The notes under the pieces were generated by a model. It was not told the DNA's origin. It saw nothing but the letters and a program-made list of their open reading frames with translations, and searched no databases. The position numbers were made by a program, and so were the translations under genes. DNA of 64,000 nucleotides from PCPOR2b sp965220385 (lineage in GTDB: Bacteria; Poribacteria; WGA-4E; PCPOR2b), in assembly GCA_965220385.1 (NCBI GenBank), contig OZ244825.1, forward strand, positions 868,001 to 932,000. Reading direction: 5' to 3'. Below are positions 25,751 to 34,526 of this stretch, one piece after another; the first letter of the stretch is position 1, and every line of letters begins with the position of its first letter.

Positions 25751-27341
25751 CTTACTATTACCCACAAGTAGAAGATGGTAAACTTTCCGAAGTTGGCATT
25801 GGTATTTGCTTGATAGGCAAAAGTCGATATGATACATTTAATGGCATTGGTAAACGACTATACTGATTCCTCCCAACTCAATAGGAGTTGCTGATGCCTA
25901 CTGTAAATAATGAGTTAACTCCCTGTTGGAGTCAACAGGAGTTTGAGACACTTGATTTAGGCGATAAACGTCTGACTCAGCGGCTGATTACTGTCGCTTC
26001 GTCATTGTCAACCTCCCCGCAATCTGCTATTCATGCTGCTTGTGAGGATTGGTCAGCTGTCAAAGCGGCGTACCGTTTATTTGATAATGAGCAGGTGACA
26101 GCGGAGAAACTCCTATCTCCTCACTTTGAACGAACAGTCGAACGGATCGGTGGCTATGGACGTGTGTTTGCGATTCAGGACACGACCTACCTCAATTACA
26201 CACATCACCCATTGACTGAGGGGTTAGGACCGATTGGCACCGATTCTCAGCATATCTATGGGTTTGTCAAACACACCACTTTAGTGGTAACGGAATCGGG
26301 ATTGCCGTTGGGGTGTCTGACCGATGCCGTTTGGGTTCGGGACGCTCCCAAGCCAAACCATAGCAAAGCCAACGTACCGTTGACGGAAAAAGAGAGCTAC
26401 AAATGGATTGAGGCGTTAAACCAGACCCAAGCGCGTACCCCAGATGGGGTGGAGATGATTTCCATCTGTGACCGTGAAGCCGATATTTATGAGTTTTTTG
26501 TCCAAGCCAAAGACACCCCTTTCGTTATCCGAGCGGCTCATAATCGAAAGGTTGATGATCAAGCGGGGCAACTCCGGGCTGTGGTGCAAAGTCAACCGGC
26601 TGCCGGTGAACAACTTGTCAAAGTACCCGCTCGGGGGAATCAACCTGCCCGACAAGCCACAGTCAGCATTCATTTTACAACAACGACACTGCTTCCCCCT
26701 TATCGACACCCGGCATTACCCCCACAAGACCTACCCCCGGTTGACGTGAGTGTCGTCTGGGTGACGGAAGTCAATCCACCGGTGAAGGTAACTCCACTAG
26801 AATGGTTGTTAATTACTAATGTCAAAGTCAATGATTTTACCGATGCCATACAACGGATACGCTGGTACAGTCTGAGGTGGCAAATTGAAGTCTATTTCAA
26901 AGTCCTCAAATCCGGCACCAAAATTGAACACTGCCGATTGCAAACCAAAGACCGGCTCTTACGATATATTGCTCTAATGAGTGTCATTGCATGGCGACTT
27001 TACTGGTTGACGATGTACAATCGCCATGCGCCTGACGCTGAATGCACCGCTGTGTTGACTGATGATGAATGGAAAGCCCTTTATTGTATAACCCATAAGA
27101 CAACCGATTTGCCAGACAAATTACCTACCGTTGCTCAAGTCACGGTGTGGATTGCAAAACTCGGTGGCTTTTTAGCACGAAAATCCGACGGCGCACCGGG
27201 GGTGACTGTCATCTGGAGAGGCTGGCAGCGCTTGAATGATATTGCTGACGCATTTACCCTGTTACACAACACCTGACCCAACCATAACCATTAACATCTA
27301 CACTGATAAAAACCAACCCCAGACTTATGGGTAATAGTAAG
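25751..27341 (+). mobile_element. Complete IS4-family insertion sequence (1591 bp)
   Basis: Terminal inverted repeats are CTTACTATTACCCACAAGT at the left end and, read inward from the right end, CTTACTATTACCCATAAGT: 18 of 19 match. A 10-bp direct duplication CTGATAAGGG flanks the element. One transposase gene fills it. Removing the element and one duplication restores a continuous R2 repeat, so the insertion is relatively recent. A 10-bp duplication fits the 9-13 bp usual for IS4-family elements. Confidence 0.93.
25894..27276 (+). CDS. IS4-family DDE transposase (Tn5/IS50-like)
   Basis: 460 residues from the ATG at 25894 (AGGAG at 25883-25887; the frame also opens at a TTG six bases earlier). 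The N-terminal Tn5-type DNA-binding region is CWSQQEFETLDLGDKRLTQR to YRLFDNE. Catalytic Asp96 is in AIQDTTYLNYT, Asp193 in ICDREADIYEF, and Glu332 in the IS4 signature YSLRWQIEVYFKVLK, which fits Y-x2-R-x3-E-x6-K. All catalytic residues are present and the frame is intact, so it could be active. The C-terminus continues to a LARKSDGAPGVTVIWRGWQR segment typical of IS50 relatives. Confidence 0.95.
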   Translation: MPTVNNELTPCWSQQEFETLDLGDKRLTQRLITVASSLSTSPQSAIHAACEDWSAVKAAYRLFDNEQVTAEKLLSPHFERTVERIGGYGRVFAIQDTTYLNYTHHPLTEGLGPIGTDSQHIYGFVKHTTLVVTESGLPLGCLTDAVWVRDAPKPNHSKANVPLTEKESYKWIEALNQTQARTPDGVEMISICDREADIYEFFVQAKDTPFVIRAAHNRKVDDQAGQLRAVVQSQPAAGEQLVKVPARGNQPARQATVSIHFTTTTLLPPYRHPALPPQDLPPVDVSVVWVTEVNPPVKVTPLEWLLITNVKVNDFTDAIQRIRWYSLRWQIEVYFKVLKSGTKIEHCRLQTKDRLLRYIALMSVIAWRLYWLTMYNRHAPDAECTAVLTDDEWKALYCITHKTTDLPDKLPTVAQVTVWIAKLGGFLARKSDGAPGVTVIWRGWQRLNDIADAFTLLHNT

Positions 27342-27351
27342 CTGATAAGGG
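27342..27351. repeat. Target-site duplication, right copy (CTGATAAGGG)
   Basis: Identical to 25741-25750; it is followed by GGGTTGGGGGATTTAGG, the right half of the R2 element. Confidence 0.85.
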
Positions 27352-27413
27352 GGGTTGGGGGATTTAGGTCGTAGACTCTCGGCGCAGTCGGAGGGGTTGG
27401 TTATGCATTGAAA

Positions 27414-27447
27414 GTGTATCAGCAATTCTAAAATCTACTCTAATTGC
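27414..27447. promoter_or_regulatory. R10 AT-rich motif upstream of P3
   Basis: GTGTATCAGCAATTCTAAAA then TCTACTCTAATTGC. Similar words occur at about 5998-6028, 31181-31214 and 56627-56660. Two of the four copies precede propeller genes (P3, P6). At 27.4 and 56.6 kb it follows an R2 copy by about 45 bp. It may be a mobile promoter-like unit or only repeat sequence. Confidence 0.35.
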
Positions 27448-27496
27448 TAAACTTCAGGGATAAAAGACTGATCTGAGTACATAGGAGGAAAGACAG

Positions 27497-28471
27497 ATGC
27501 GACGGAAATGCAGTCTCGCACATCTGATTTTAGCTGGCGCTGTAGCCGTGGTTCTGACACCGTTGATGGTAGCGGTTGACGCGCAGGCACGGATCGCCTT
27601 TGAATCTGATAGGGATTGGGACGTTCTAAAGTTTGAAATCTACGTGATGGACAACGATGGAGGTAATCAGCGAAACCTTTCTAACAATCCTAGCGATGAT
27701 AGGAGCCCCTCATGGTCCCCTGACGGTAGACGGATTGCTTTTAGTTCTGATAGGAATGATATGGGTGGAGACCGACAAATCTATGTGATGGACGCCGATG
27801 GTGGCAATCAGCGAAACCTTTCTAACAATGCCTTTGATGAATTCGAACCCTCATGGTCTCCTGATGGTAAACGGATTGTCTTCACGTCCAAGAGGGATGG
27901 GAACCGGGAAATCTACATGATGAATGCCGATGGGGGCAAGCCTAAAAACCTCTCTAACAATGCCTTTCCTGATCTAAACCCCTCATGGTCTCCAGACGGT
28001 AAACGCATTATCTTTATTTCCATTGGGAATGGAGACTTTGATATCTTCGTGATGAATGCCGATGGAGGGGATCGGCGAAACCTCACCAATAGTGACCGTA
28101 GTGACGAGGATCCCGTATGGTCTCCAGACGGTAAACGCATTGCTTTTACTTCCTTGAGGGATGGGGCAAGCCGGGACATCTATGTTATGGACGCCGATGG
28201 AGGGAATCAGCGAAACCTCACCAATCATCCCGATGTTGACTTCCACCCCTCATGGTCACCCGATGGTAAAAGCATTGCCTTCGTGTCGAATAGGAATAGG
28301 GATTTGAATCGAGACATCTTCGTTATGGACGCCGATGGGAGTAATCCTCGAAACCTCACCAATCATCCCGAGGATGAAGAAGCTCCTGCATGGCTTAACG
28401 CTGTTCTTTCAGTTGCTCCCGTAGGTAGGACACTCACAATATGGGGACGACTTAAACAGGTTGATCGGTAG
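27497..28471 (+). CDS. P3: secreted six-bladed PD40 propeller, class B
   Basis: 324 residues; signal peptide about 1-31 (VAVDAQA). Its first 104 nt (27497-27600) are identical to those of P6 (31264-31367), and its last blade (DIFVMDADGSNPRNLTNHPE) is also P6-like, so the two are sisters. Blade 2 has the DMGGDRQIYVMD type loop. The tail GRTLTIWGRLK has Arg for the usual first Lys. Shine-Dalgarno TAGGAGGAAAG. It is the first gene after the insertion sequence, 155 bp from it. Confidence 0.9.
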   Translation: MRRKCSLAHLILAGAVAVVLTPLMVAVDAQARIAFESDRDWDVLKFEIYVMDNDGGNQRNLSNNPSDDRSPSWSPDGRRIAFSSDRNDMGGDRQIYVMDADGGNQRNLSNNAFDEFEPSWSPDGKRIVFTSKRDGNREIYMMNADGGKPKNLSNNAFPDLNPSWSPDGKRIIFISIGNGDFDIFVMNADGGDRRNLTNSDRSDEDPVWSPDGKRIAFTSLRDGASRDIYVMDADGGNQRNLTNHPDVDFHPSWSPDGKSIAFVSNRNRDLNRDIFVMDADGSNPRNLTNHPEDEEAPAWLNAVLSVAPVGRTLTIWGRLKQVDR

Positions 28472-28670
28472 TTGCCATTATTGAGAAAACAGGGTTTGCT
28501 AAGACGTGGGAACGTACAGGAATGGGGCACAAACGGCAAGGAAGGGGCGATGGGTTCGTACGATAATATACGAATTGCCCTTTTAATCGTAAAGGGGTTG
28601 CCAACACAATCTGATTTCTATCCACTCCAATGAATAAGAAACCGATTTGAGAACAGAGGAGGAAGAACAG
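28472..28670. other. 199-bp spacer between P3 and P4
   Basis: Starts with the array's usual TTGCCATTATTGAGAAAACA, then an unshared stretch, and ends AGAGGAGGAAGAACAG before P4. The insert of about 130 bp relative to normal spacers is not recognised. Confidence 0.45.
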
Positions 28671-29729
28671 ATGCACCGGAGATACAATTTTATACATTTC
28701 CTTTTAGCCAGCTTTATAGTCTTGGTGCTGACATCGCTGATAGAAGCCGTTGATGCACAGGCACAAATTGTCTTCATATCTCAGAGGGATGGACACTTTC
28801 GAGACGATATACCCGGTATACCCAAACTACCCGCTGCTGAAATTTACGTAATGGACGCCGATGGTGGCAATCTGCGTAGACTTACCAATGATCCCGGTAG
28901 CGACTATGCACCTTCATGGTCGCCCGATGGTAAACGGATTGTCTTCGTGTCTGATAGGGATGGTCACGTTCACGCTAAACGCGGTTCGCCCACTTCTGAA
29001 ATCTACGTAATGGGCGCCGATGGCGGCAATCCTCAAAATCTTACTAACAATCCTTTTCATGACAGCTCTCCCTCATGGTCACCGGATGGCAAACGAATTG
29101 CCTTCCATTCTAATAGGGATTGGGATAATCCTCATAACATTGAAATCTACGTAATGGACGCCGATGGTGGCAATCCTCAAAATCTTACTAACAATCTTGA
29201 TGAGGATAGGCAGCCTTCATGGTCACCTGATGGTAAACGGATTGTCTTCACGTCCAAGAGGGATGGGCACTTTAGAGGCCGCTTTGGAATCACTTATGAA
29301 ATCTATGTGATGGATGCCGATGGTGATAATGAACAAAGGCTCACTGAAAATCGCCGTTTTGACGAGCATCCCTCATGGTCCCCCGATAGTAAACGCATTG
29401 CCTTCTCGGCTGATAGGAGGGGTGACTTTGAAAACTATGAGATCTACGTAATGGACGCCGATGGTGGTAATGAACAAAGACTCACTCAAAATCGCGAGAC
29501 TGACAAGTGGCCCTCATGGTCACCCGACGGCAAACGGATTGCCTTCTATTCTGACAGGGATGGAAACTCGGAAATCTACGTAATGGACGCCGATGGGGGT
29601 AATCCTCAAAACCTTACCAATCATGCCAGTACTGACGCTAGTCCTGCCTGGCTTAACTCCCCTTTTTCGGTTTCTCCCTCCGGCAAAAAGTCTACAATAT
29701 GGGGACGGCTTAAACAGGTTGACCGATAG
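28671..29729 (+). CDS. P4: secreted six-bladed PD40 propeller, class A
   Basis: 352 residues, the longest close paralog; ATG at 28671 is preferred over an in-frame start 24 nt earlier, because AGAGGAGG directly precedes it. Class A means blade 4 carries the RRDGH-x-x-N-x-F-x-ITYEIYVMD type insertion (here KRDGHFRGRFGITYEIYVMD) and blade 5 a DRRGDFENYEIYVMD loop. Blade 1 has a long loop GHFRDDIPGIPKLPAAEIYV shared only with P15 (GHIRDDVPGIPAFEIYV). The tail is GKKSTIWGRLK. Confidence 0.9.
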   Translation: MHRRYNFIHFLLASFIVLVLTSLIEAVDAQAQIVFISQRDGHFRDDIPGIPKLPAAEIYVMDADGGNLRRLTNDPGSDYAPSWSPDGKRIVFVSDRDGHVHAKRGSPTSEIYVMGADGGNPQNLTNNPFHDSSPSWSPDGKRIAFHSNRDWDNPHNIEIYVMDADGGNPQNLTNNLDEDRQPSWSPDGKRIVFTSKRDGHFRGRFGITYEIYVMDADGDNEQRLTENRRFDEHPSWSPDSKRIAFSADRRGDFENYEIYVMDADGGNEQRLTQNRETDKWPSWSPDGKRIAFYSDRDGNSEIYVMDADGGNPQNLTNHASTDASPAWLNSPFSVSPSGKKSTIWGRLKQVDR

Positions 29730-30069
29730 CTGCAAACAGTATTTGTTGAGGTTAGGAGTTGCGTGCTTGCGTTTGTAATAGCGCAATTCATTGCGCGTTA
29801 GATACCAACAACATCGCGTGAAGTATCTGGCTCAATTCACCAAACACTACCTCGCGACACAACGGGTATTCGATAAATCGTTTGACGACAAACCTAAGAC
29901 CTTACTGTAGTTGCCTGCTTCTTAATCTCAACCTATCGGGGATTCATCGGACGTTGGGGTGGCCCGCAGCGTTGAATCGCCGAAGGGCAAGTCGAAGTCT
30001 CTCGAAGCGAAGGCTTTAAGTGTTCAACAAAGAATAAAAACCACCTTGAAAACAGAGGAGGAATAACAG
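29730..30069. other. 340-bp gap between P4 and P5
   Basis: Contains a GCGCAATTCATTGCGC palindrome (29781-29796), an R8 fragment (CTGTAGTTGCCTGCTTCTTA, with ATCGGGGATTCATCGG nearby) around 29906-29955, and AGAGGAGGAATAACAG before P5. This is the largest gap inside the main array; a promoter could lie here, though none is obvious. Confidence 0.5.
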
Positions 30070-31098
30070 ATGCAACGAAAAGGCAAGTTCACATATATGA
30101 TTTTAGCTGGCGTTGTCGTGTTAGGTCTAACGCTGCTAATGGTAAACGTTGATGCACAGGCACGGATTGCCTTCACGTCTGGTAGGAGTGGGAACGCAGA
30201 AATCTACGTGATGAACGCCGATGGGGGAAATCAACTAAACCTCACCAATCATCCCGATGGGGACGCTAATCCTGCATGGTCTCCTGACGGTAAACGGATT
30301 GTCTTCATGTCTGATCGGGATGGGCACGTTAACATACACGATTTTCCTAATTATGACATCTACGTGATGGATGCCGATGGAGGCAATCAACTAAACCTGA
30401 CTAACGATCCCCATGATGATAGGTCTCCCTCATGGTCCCCCGATGGCAAACACATCGTATTTTCGTCTGATAGGGATAATAATAGGGATCATAACATTGA
30501 AATCTACGTGATGGACGCTGATAGTGGGAATCTACAAAGACTCACTAACAATCTCACTGAGGACCAGTATCCCTCGTGGTCACCCGACGGTAAACGGATT
30601 GCCTTCAGTGCGCGTAGGGATGGGCACTTTGAAAACGAGTTTGGAATCACTTATGAAATTTATGTGATGGACGCTGATGGTGGTAATGAACAAAGACTCA
30701 CTGAAAATCGCAATAATGACTGGGATCCCTCATGGTCTCCTGACGGCAAACGGATTGCCTTTGAGGCTGATAGGAAGGGGGACGTTGTAAACTGGGACAT
30801 CTACGTAATGGCCGCCGATGGGGGGAATCCTCAGAACGTCACTGAGAATCGCGTTTATGATTCTTCACCTTCATGGTCTCCTGACGGTGAACGGATCGTA
30901 TTTTCCTCTAATAGGGATAGGGATGATATCCTTAACTCTGACATCTATGTGATGGACGCCGATGGGGGGAATCTTCAAAATATTACCAATAATCCCCATA
31001 GTGACGGTAGTCCTGCATGGCTGAACTCACCTTTTTCGGTTTCTCCTGCTGGCAGGCAGTTTACAATGTGGGGACGGCTCAAACAGGTCGACCGATAA
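30070..31098 (+). CDS. P5: secreted six-bladed PD40 propeller, class A
   Basis: 342 residues; signal peptide about 1-31, starting MQRKGKF so that the usual RR pair is RK. Blade 3 (DRDNNRDHNIEIYVMDADSG then LTNNLTEDQYPSWSPDG) is nearly the same as blade 3 of P20, 17 kb away. Blade 4 has RRDGHFENEFGITYEIYVMD and blade 5 DRKGDVVNWDIYVMAADGG. The tail is GRQFTMWGRLK. Confidence 0.9.
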   Translation: MQRKGKFTYMILAGVVVLGLTLLMVNVDAQARIAFTSGRSGNAEIYVMNADGGNQLNLTNHPDGDANPAWSPDGKRIVFMSDRDGHVNIHDFPNYDIYVMDADGGNQLNLTNDPHDDRSPSWSPDGKHIVFSSDRDNNRDHNIEIYVMDADSGNLQRLTNNLTEDQYPSWSPDGKRIAFSARRDGHFENEFGITYEIYVMDADGGNEQRLTENRNNDWDPSWSPDGKRIAFEADRKGDVVNWDIYVMAADGGNPQNVTENRVYDSSPSWSPDGERIVFSSNRDRDDILNSDIYVMDADGGNLQNITNNPHSDGSPAWLNSPFSVSPAGRQFTMWGRLKQVDR

Positions 31099-31147
31099 CT
31101 GGCATTTTATGGTGAATTCTGAAAATAAATAGACACTTTCGCCGACC

Positions 31148-31175
31148 CGGTAGGTGCGGTTTCTAACCGCACCGG
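31148..31175. repeat. R3-type palindrome
   Basis: CCGGTAGGTGCGGTT-TCT-AACCGCACCGG in the 165-bp P5-P6 gap: arms 31153-31161 and 31165-31173. It lacks the MITE ends. An R10 word follows at 31181-31214. Confidence 0.65.
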
Positions 31176-31180
31176 TTTGG

Positions 31181-31214
31181 AGTGTCTCATTAATTCTATA
31201 AACTACCATAATTG
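31181..31214. promoter_or_regulatory. R10 AT-rich motif upstream of P6
   Basis: AGTGTCTCATTAATTCTATA then AACTACCATAATTG, 50 bp before the P6 start. See the copy before P3. No clear -35/-10 pair can be assigned with confidence. Confidence 0.35.
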
Positions 31215-31263
31215 GAGAGAAATTGCCAGAACAAGCTAACTGAGCACATAGGAGGAATAGTAC

Positions 31264-32226
31264 ATGCGACGGAAATGCAGTCTCGCACATCTGATTTTAG
31301 CTGGCGCTGTAGCCGTGGTTCTGACACCGTTGATGGTAGCGGTTGACGCGCAGGCACGGATCGCCTTCGTGTCTGATAGGGATTGGAACTGGGAAATCTA
31401 TCTGATGGACAACGATGGAGGTAATCAGCGAAACCTCACCAATCATCCTGGTGATGACAAGCATCCCTCTTGGTCTCCGGACGGTAGATGGATTGCCTTC
31501 ACCGCTGATAGGAGTGATAGGGATTGGAACCGGCAAATCTACGTGATGGACGCCGATGGGGGTAATCAGCAGAACCTCTCTAACAATGATTTTGATGACA
31601 AGGTTCCGTCTTGGTCTCCTGACGGCAAACGCATTGCTTTCATTTCTGATAGGGATAGGAACAGCGAAATCTACGTGATGAACGCCAATGGGGACAACCC
31701 TAAGAACCTCACCAAGAATGGCTCTTTTGACACTTCACCCTCCTGGTCCCCTGACGGCAAACGGATTGTCTTTGTTTCCGTTAGGGATGGGAACCAAGAC
31801 ATCTACGTTATGGACGCCGATGGGGACAATCAGCGAAGACTCACGCATCATGAGGATTCTGACATTTCACCTTCTTGGTCTCCAGACGGTAAACGGATTG
31901 CCTTTACCTCTGGTAGAGATCTAAACGGGGAAATCTATCTGATGGACGCCGATGGCGGTAATCAACAGAACCTCACCAATCATCCCGATAATGACAGGTC
32001 TCCCTCCTGGTCACCCGATGGCAAGTGGATTGTCTTCGTGTCGAATAGGACAAGGGATTTGAACCCGGACATCTACGTGATGGACGCCGATGGGAGTAAT
32101 CCTCGAAACCTCACCAATCATCCCGAGGATGAAGAATATCCTGCATGGCTTAACGCTGTTCTTTCAGTTTCTCCCGCTGGCAAACAGTTTACGATGTGGG
32201 GACGGCTCAAACAGGCGAACCGATAA
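31264..32226 (+). CDS. P6: secreted six-bladed PD40 propeller, class B
   Basis: 320 residues; sister of P3 with an identical first 104 nt. Loops are short: DRDWNWEIYLMDNDGG in blade 1, DRSDRDWNRQIYVMD in blade 2, as in P12 and P14. It ends GSNPRNLTNHPEDEEYPAWL and tail GKQFTMWGRLK. P3 and P6 thus flank P4-P5 as a duplicated pair. Confidence 0.9.
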   Translation: MRRKCSLAHLILAGAVAVVLTPLMVAVDAQARIAFVSDRDWNWEIYLMDNDGGNQRNLTNHPGDDKHPSWSPDGRWIAFTADRSDRDWNRQIYVMDADGGNQQNLSNNDFDDKVPSWSPDGKRIAFISDRDRNSEIYVMNANGDNPKNLTKNGSFDTSPSWSPDGKRIVFVSVRDGNQDIYVMDADGDNQRRLTHHEDSDISPSWSPDGKRIAFTSGRDLNGEIYLMDADGGNQQNLTNHPDNDRSPSWSPDGKWIVFVSNRTRDLNPDIYVMDADGSNPRNLTNHPEDEEYPAWLNAVLSVSPAGKQFTMWGRLKQANR

Positions 32227-32293
32227 CCGCCATTATTGAGAAAACAGTGTTTACGGATAAAAGAATAGTTCGAGACTATAGGAGGAATAACGG

Positions 32294-33334
32294 ATGCACC
32301 GAAGGGACAATCTCGCACATTTGATTTTAGCTGGTGTTATAGTTTTGGGTCTAATGCTGTTGATGGTATGCGTAGAAGCACAGGCGCGGATTGCCTTCGC
32401 GTCTGACAGAGATGGGAACTATGAAATCTACGTGATGACCGCGGATGGGGGTGATCTACGTAGACTCACTAACAATCGCGCTACTGACCATTCACCCTCT
32501 TGGTCTCCTGATGGTAAGCGCATTGTCTTCATGTCTGCGAGGGATGGACACATTGACGCCAACCACGGTTCCCCCACTTTTGAAATCTACGTGATGGCCG
32601 CCGATGGGAGTAATCCTCGAAATCTCACGAACAATCCCCATTATGACATGTCACCCTCCTGGTCCCCTGACGGTAAGCAGATTGTCTTCGCGTCTCTTAG
32701 TAGGTTTGCGTTAGATGAGGACCCCGCTTTATACTTTGATATCTACGTGATGGCTGCGGACGGCGGCAATCCTCACAACCTGACTAACAGTCCGAATGAT
32801 GATAGGTTTCCTTCATGGTCCCCGGACGGTGGACAGATTGTCTTTAGTGCCCGTAGGGATGGGCACTTTGAAAACGAACATGCTATCACTTATGAAATCT
32901 ACGTGATGGAAGCCGATGGGATGAATCAACAAAGGCTCACTGAAAATCGTAGTAATGACTGGGATCCCGTATGGTCCCCCGACGGTAACCGGATTGCCTT
33001 CGCGTCTGACAGGAAGGGCGACCTTCAAAACTTTGAAATCTACGTGATGGACGCTGATGGAGGTAATGAACAAAAACTTACTGAAAATCGCGAGAATGAT
33101 AGGTTTCCTTCATGGTCCCCCGATGGTGAACGGATTGTCTTCGCGTCTGAGAGGGATGGGAACTGGGAAAGCCTTGAAATCTACGTTATGGACGCGGATG
33201 GAGGTAACCCGCAGAATCTCACCAATAATCCTCAAGCTGACGTTGGTCCCGCTTGGTTGAATTCTCCGTTTTCGGTTTCTCCCTCCGGCAAAAGGTTTAC
33301 GATGTGGGGACGGCTCAAACAGGTTGACCGATAG
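32294..33334 (+). CDS. P7: secreted six-bladed PD40 propeller, class A
   Basis: 346 residues; signal peptide about 1-31 (VCVEAQA). Blade 3 has the longest blade-3 loop in the family (SLSRFALDEDPALYFDIYVM). Blade 2 (ARDGHIDANHGSPTFEIYVM) is shared with P18, as is the last blade (ERDGNWESLEIYVM then NNPQADVGPAWLNSPFSVSP), so P7 and P18 appear related through both ends. The tail is GKRFTMWGRLK. A 67-nt spacer separates it from each neighbour. Confidence 0.9.
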   Translation: MHRRDNLAHLILAGVIVLGLMLLMVCVEAQARIAFASDRDGNYEIYVMTADGGDLRRLTNNRATDHSPSWSPDGKRIVFMSARDGHIDANHGSPTFEIYVMAADGSNPRNLTNNPHYDMSPSWSPDGKQIVFASLSRFALDEDPALYFDIYVMAADGGNPHNLTNSPNDDRFPSWSPDGGQIVFSARRDGHFENEHAITYEIYVMEADGMNQQRLTENRSNDWDPVWSPDGNRIAFASDRKGDLQNFEIYVMDADGGNEQKLTENRENDRFPSWSPDGERIVFASERDGNWESLEIYVMDADGGNPQNLTNNPQADVGPAWLNSPFSVSPSGKRFTMWGRLKQVDR

Positions 33335-33401
33335 CTGCCATTATCGAGCAAACGGTGTTTACAGATAAAAGGATAGTTCGAGACTATAGGAGGAATAGCG
33401 G

Positions 33402-34406
33402 ATGCACCGAAGGGACAATCTCGCAGATATGGTTTTAGCTGGTATTACATTCTTGAGTCTAACGCTGTTGATAGTATGCGTTGATACGCAGGCAAAGATT
33501 GCCTTTGTATCTGACAGGGATGGACACAGTTGGGAAATCTACGTGATGGACGCCGATGGGGGTAATCCGCGAAGACTCACAAATAGTCCGGAGGAGGAAT
33601 TCGACCCCTCATGGTCACCCGACGGCAAACGCATTGTCTTTTCGTCTGAGAGTCATGAGAATCACGGGAACGAGGAGAGACATATCTACGTGATGGACGC
33701 CGATGGTGGGAATCCTCGAAAACTCACCAAAAATCCCGGAGTTGATCATGATCCCGCATGGTCTCCTGACGGCAAACGTATTGTCTTTGTCTCTAGCAGA
33801 GGTAACAATGACTGGTGGGCAACTGACATTAACGTGATGGATACCAATGGTAGGAATCCTCAGAAGCTCACCAACACGGGAGATGACGATGCTCCCTCAT
33901 GGTCCCCTGATGGGGAACGTATTGTCTTCATGTCCTATAGAGATGAAAACGGTGAAATTTACGTGATGGACGCCGATGGCAAGAATCCTCAAAATCTCAC
34001 TAACCATCCGGCAGCGGACTGGAGTCCCTCATGGTCTCCTGACGGTGAGCGCATTGCTTTCTCGTCTGACAGAGATGGACCCAAGGATGGCCCCCACGAA
34101 ATTTACGTGATGGACGCCGATGGAGGTAATCCGCGAAGACTTACAAACCACCCGGATAGGGATGGTTTGCCCTCATGGTCTCCTGATGGCAAACGGATTG
34201 CCTTCACGTCTAATAGAGTTAGGAGTTTCGACATCTATGTGATAGATGCTGATGGTCAAAACCTTCAAAACCTCACCAACGTGATGTTCGGGCATGACTC
34301 TGCGCCTACGTGGTTTCACCCTAATCTTGCGATTGCCCCCGCTGCAGTTGCCCCCGCAGGCAAGAAACCCACAATGTGGGCGCGGTTCAAACGGATCGGT
34401 CAATAA
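33402..34406 (+). CDS. P8: secreted six-bladed PD40 propeller, class B
   Basis: 334 residues; signal peptide about 1-31 (VCVDTQA). Unusual loops: SHENHGNEERHIYVMD in blade 2 and GNNDWWATDINVMDTNG in blade 3, the latter like blade 3 of P14 (NAGGWWTVYVMDTNGG). The pre-tail proline-alanine segment is duplicated (APAAVAPAGKK), and the tail reads TMWARFKRIGQ. The upstream spacer is nearly identical to that upstream of P7. Confidence 0.88.
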   Translation: MHRRDNLADMVLAGITFLSLTLLIVCVDTQAKIAFVSDRDGHSWEIYVMDADGGNPRRLTNSPEEEFDPSWSPDGKRIVFSSESHENHGNEERHIYVMDADGGNPRKLTKNPGVDHDPAWSPDGKRIVFVSSRGNNDWWATDINVMDTNGRNPQKLTNTGDDDAPSWSPDGERIVFMSYRDENGEIYVMDADGKNPQNLTNHPAADWSPSWSPDGERIAFSSDRDGPKDGPHEIYVMDADGGNPRRLTNHPDRDGLPSWSPDGKRIAFTSNRVRSFDIYVIDADGQNLQNLTNVMFGHDSAPTWFHPNLAIAPAAVAPAGKKPTMWARFKRIGQ

Positions 34407-34526
34407 CCATTGCGGCTTGGGACGAGTGAGGTATTGGGATTCGGAGATCCCTCCTCATTCTGATCTCGTTCCGGGATAGTTTTCAACCTCCAGGAAAACC
34501 AAATGTCATTAATAAGGAGGATAGGT

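Noticed and set aside
34503..34526. An earlier in-frame ATG for the divergent propeller
   Set aside because: AAGGAGGAT lies between it and the ATG at 34527, and the extra residues precede the signal peptide.
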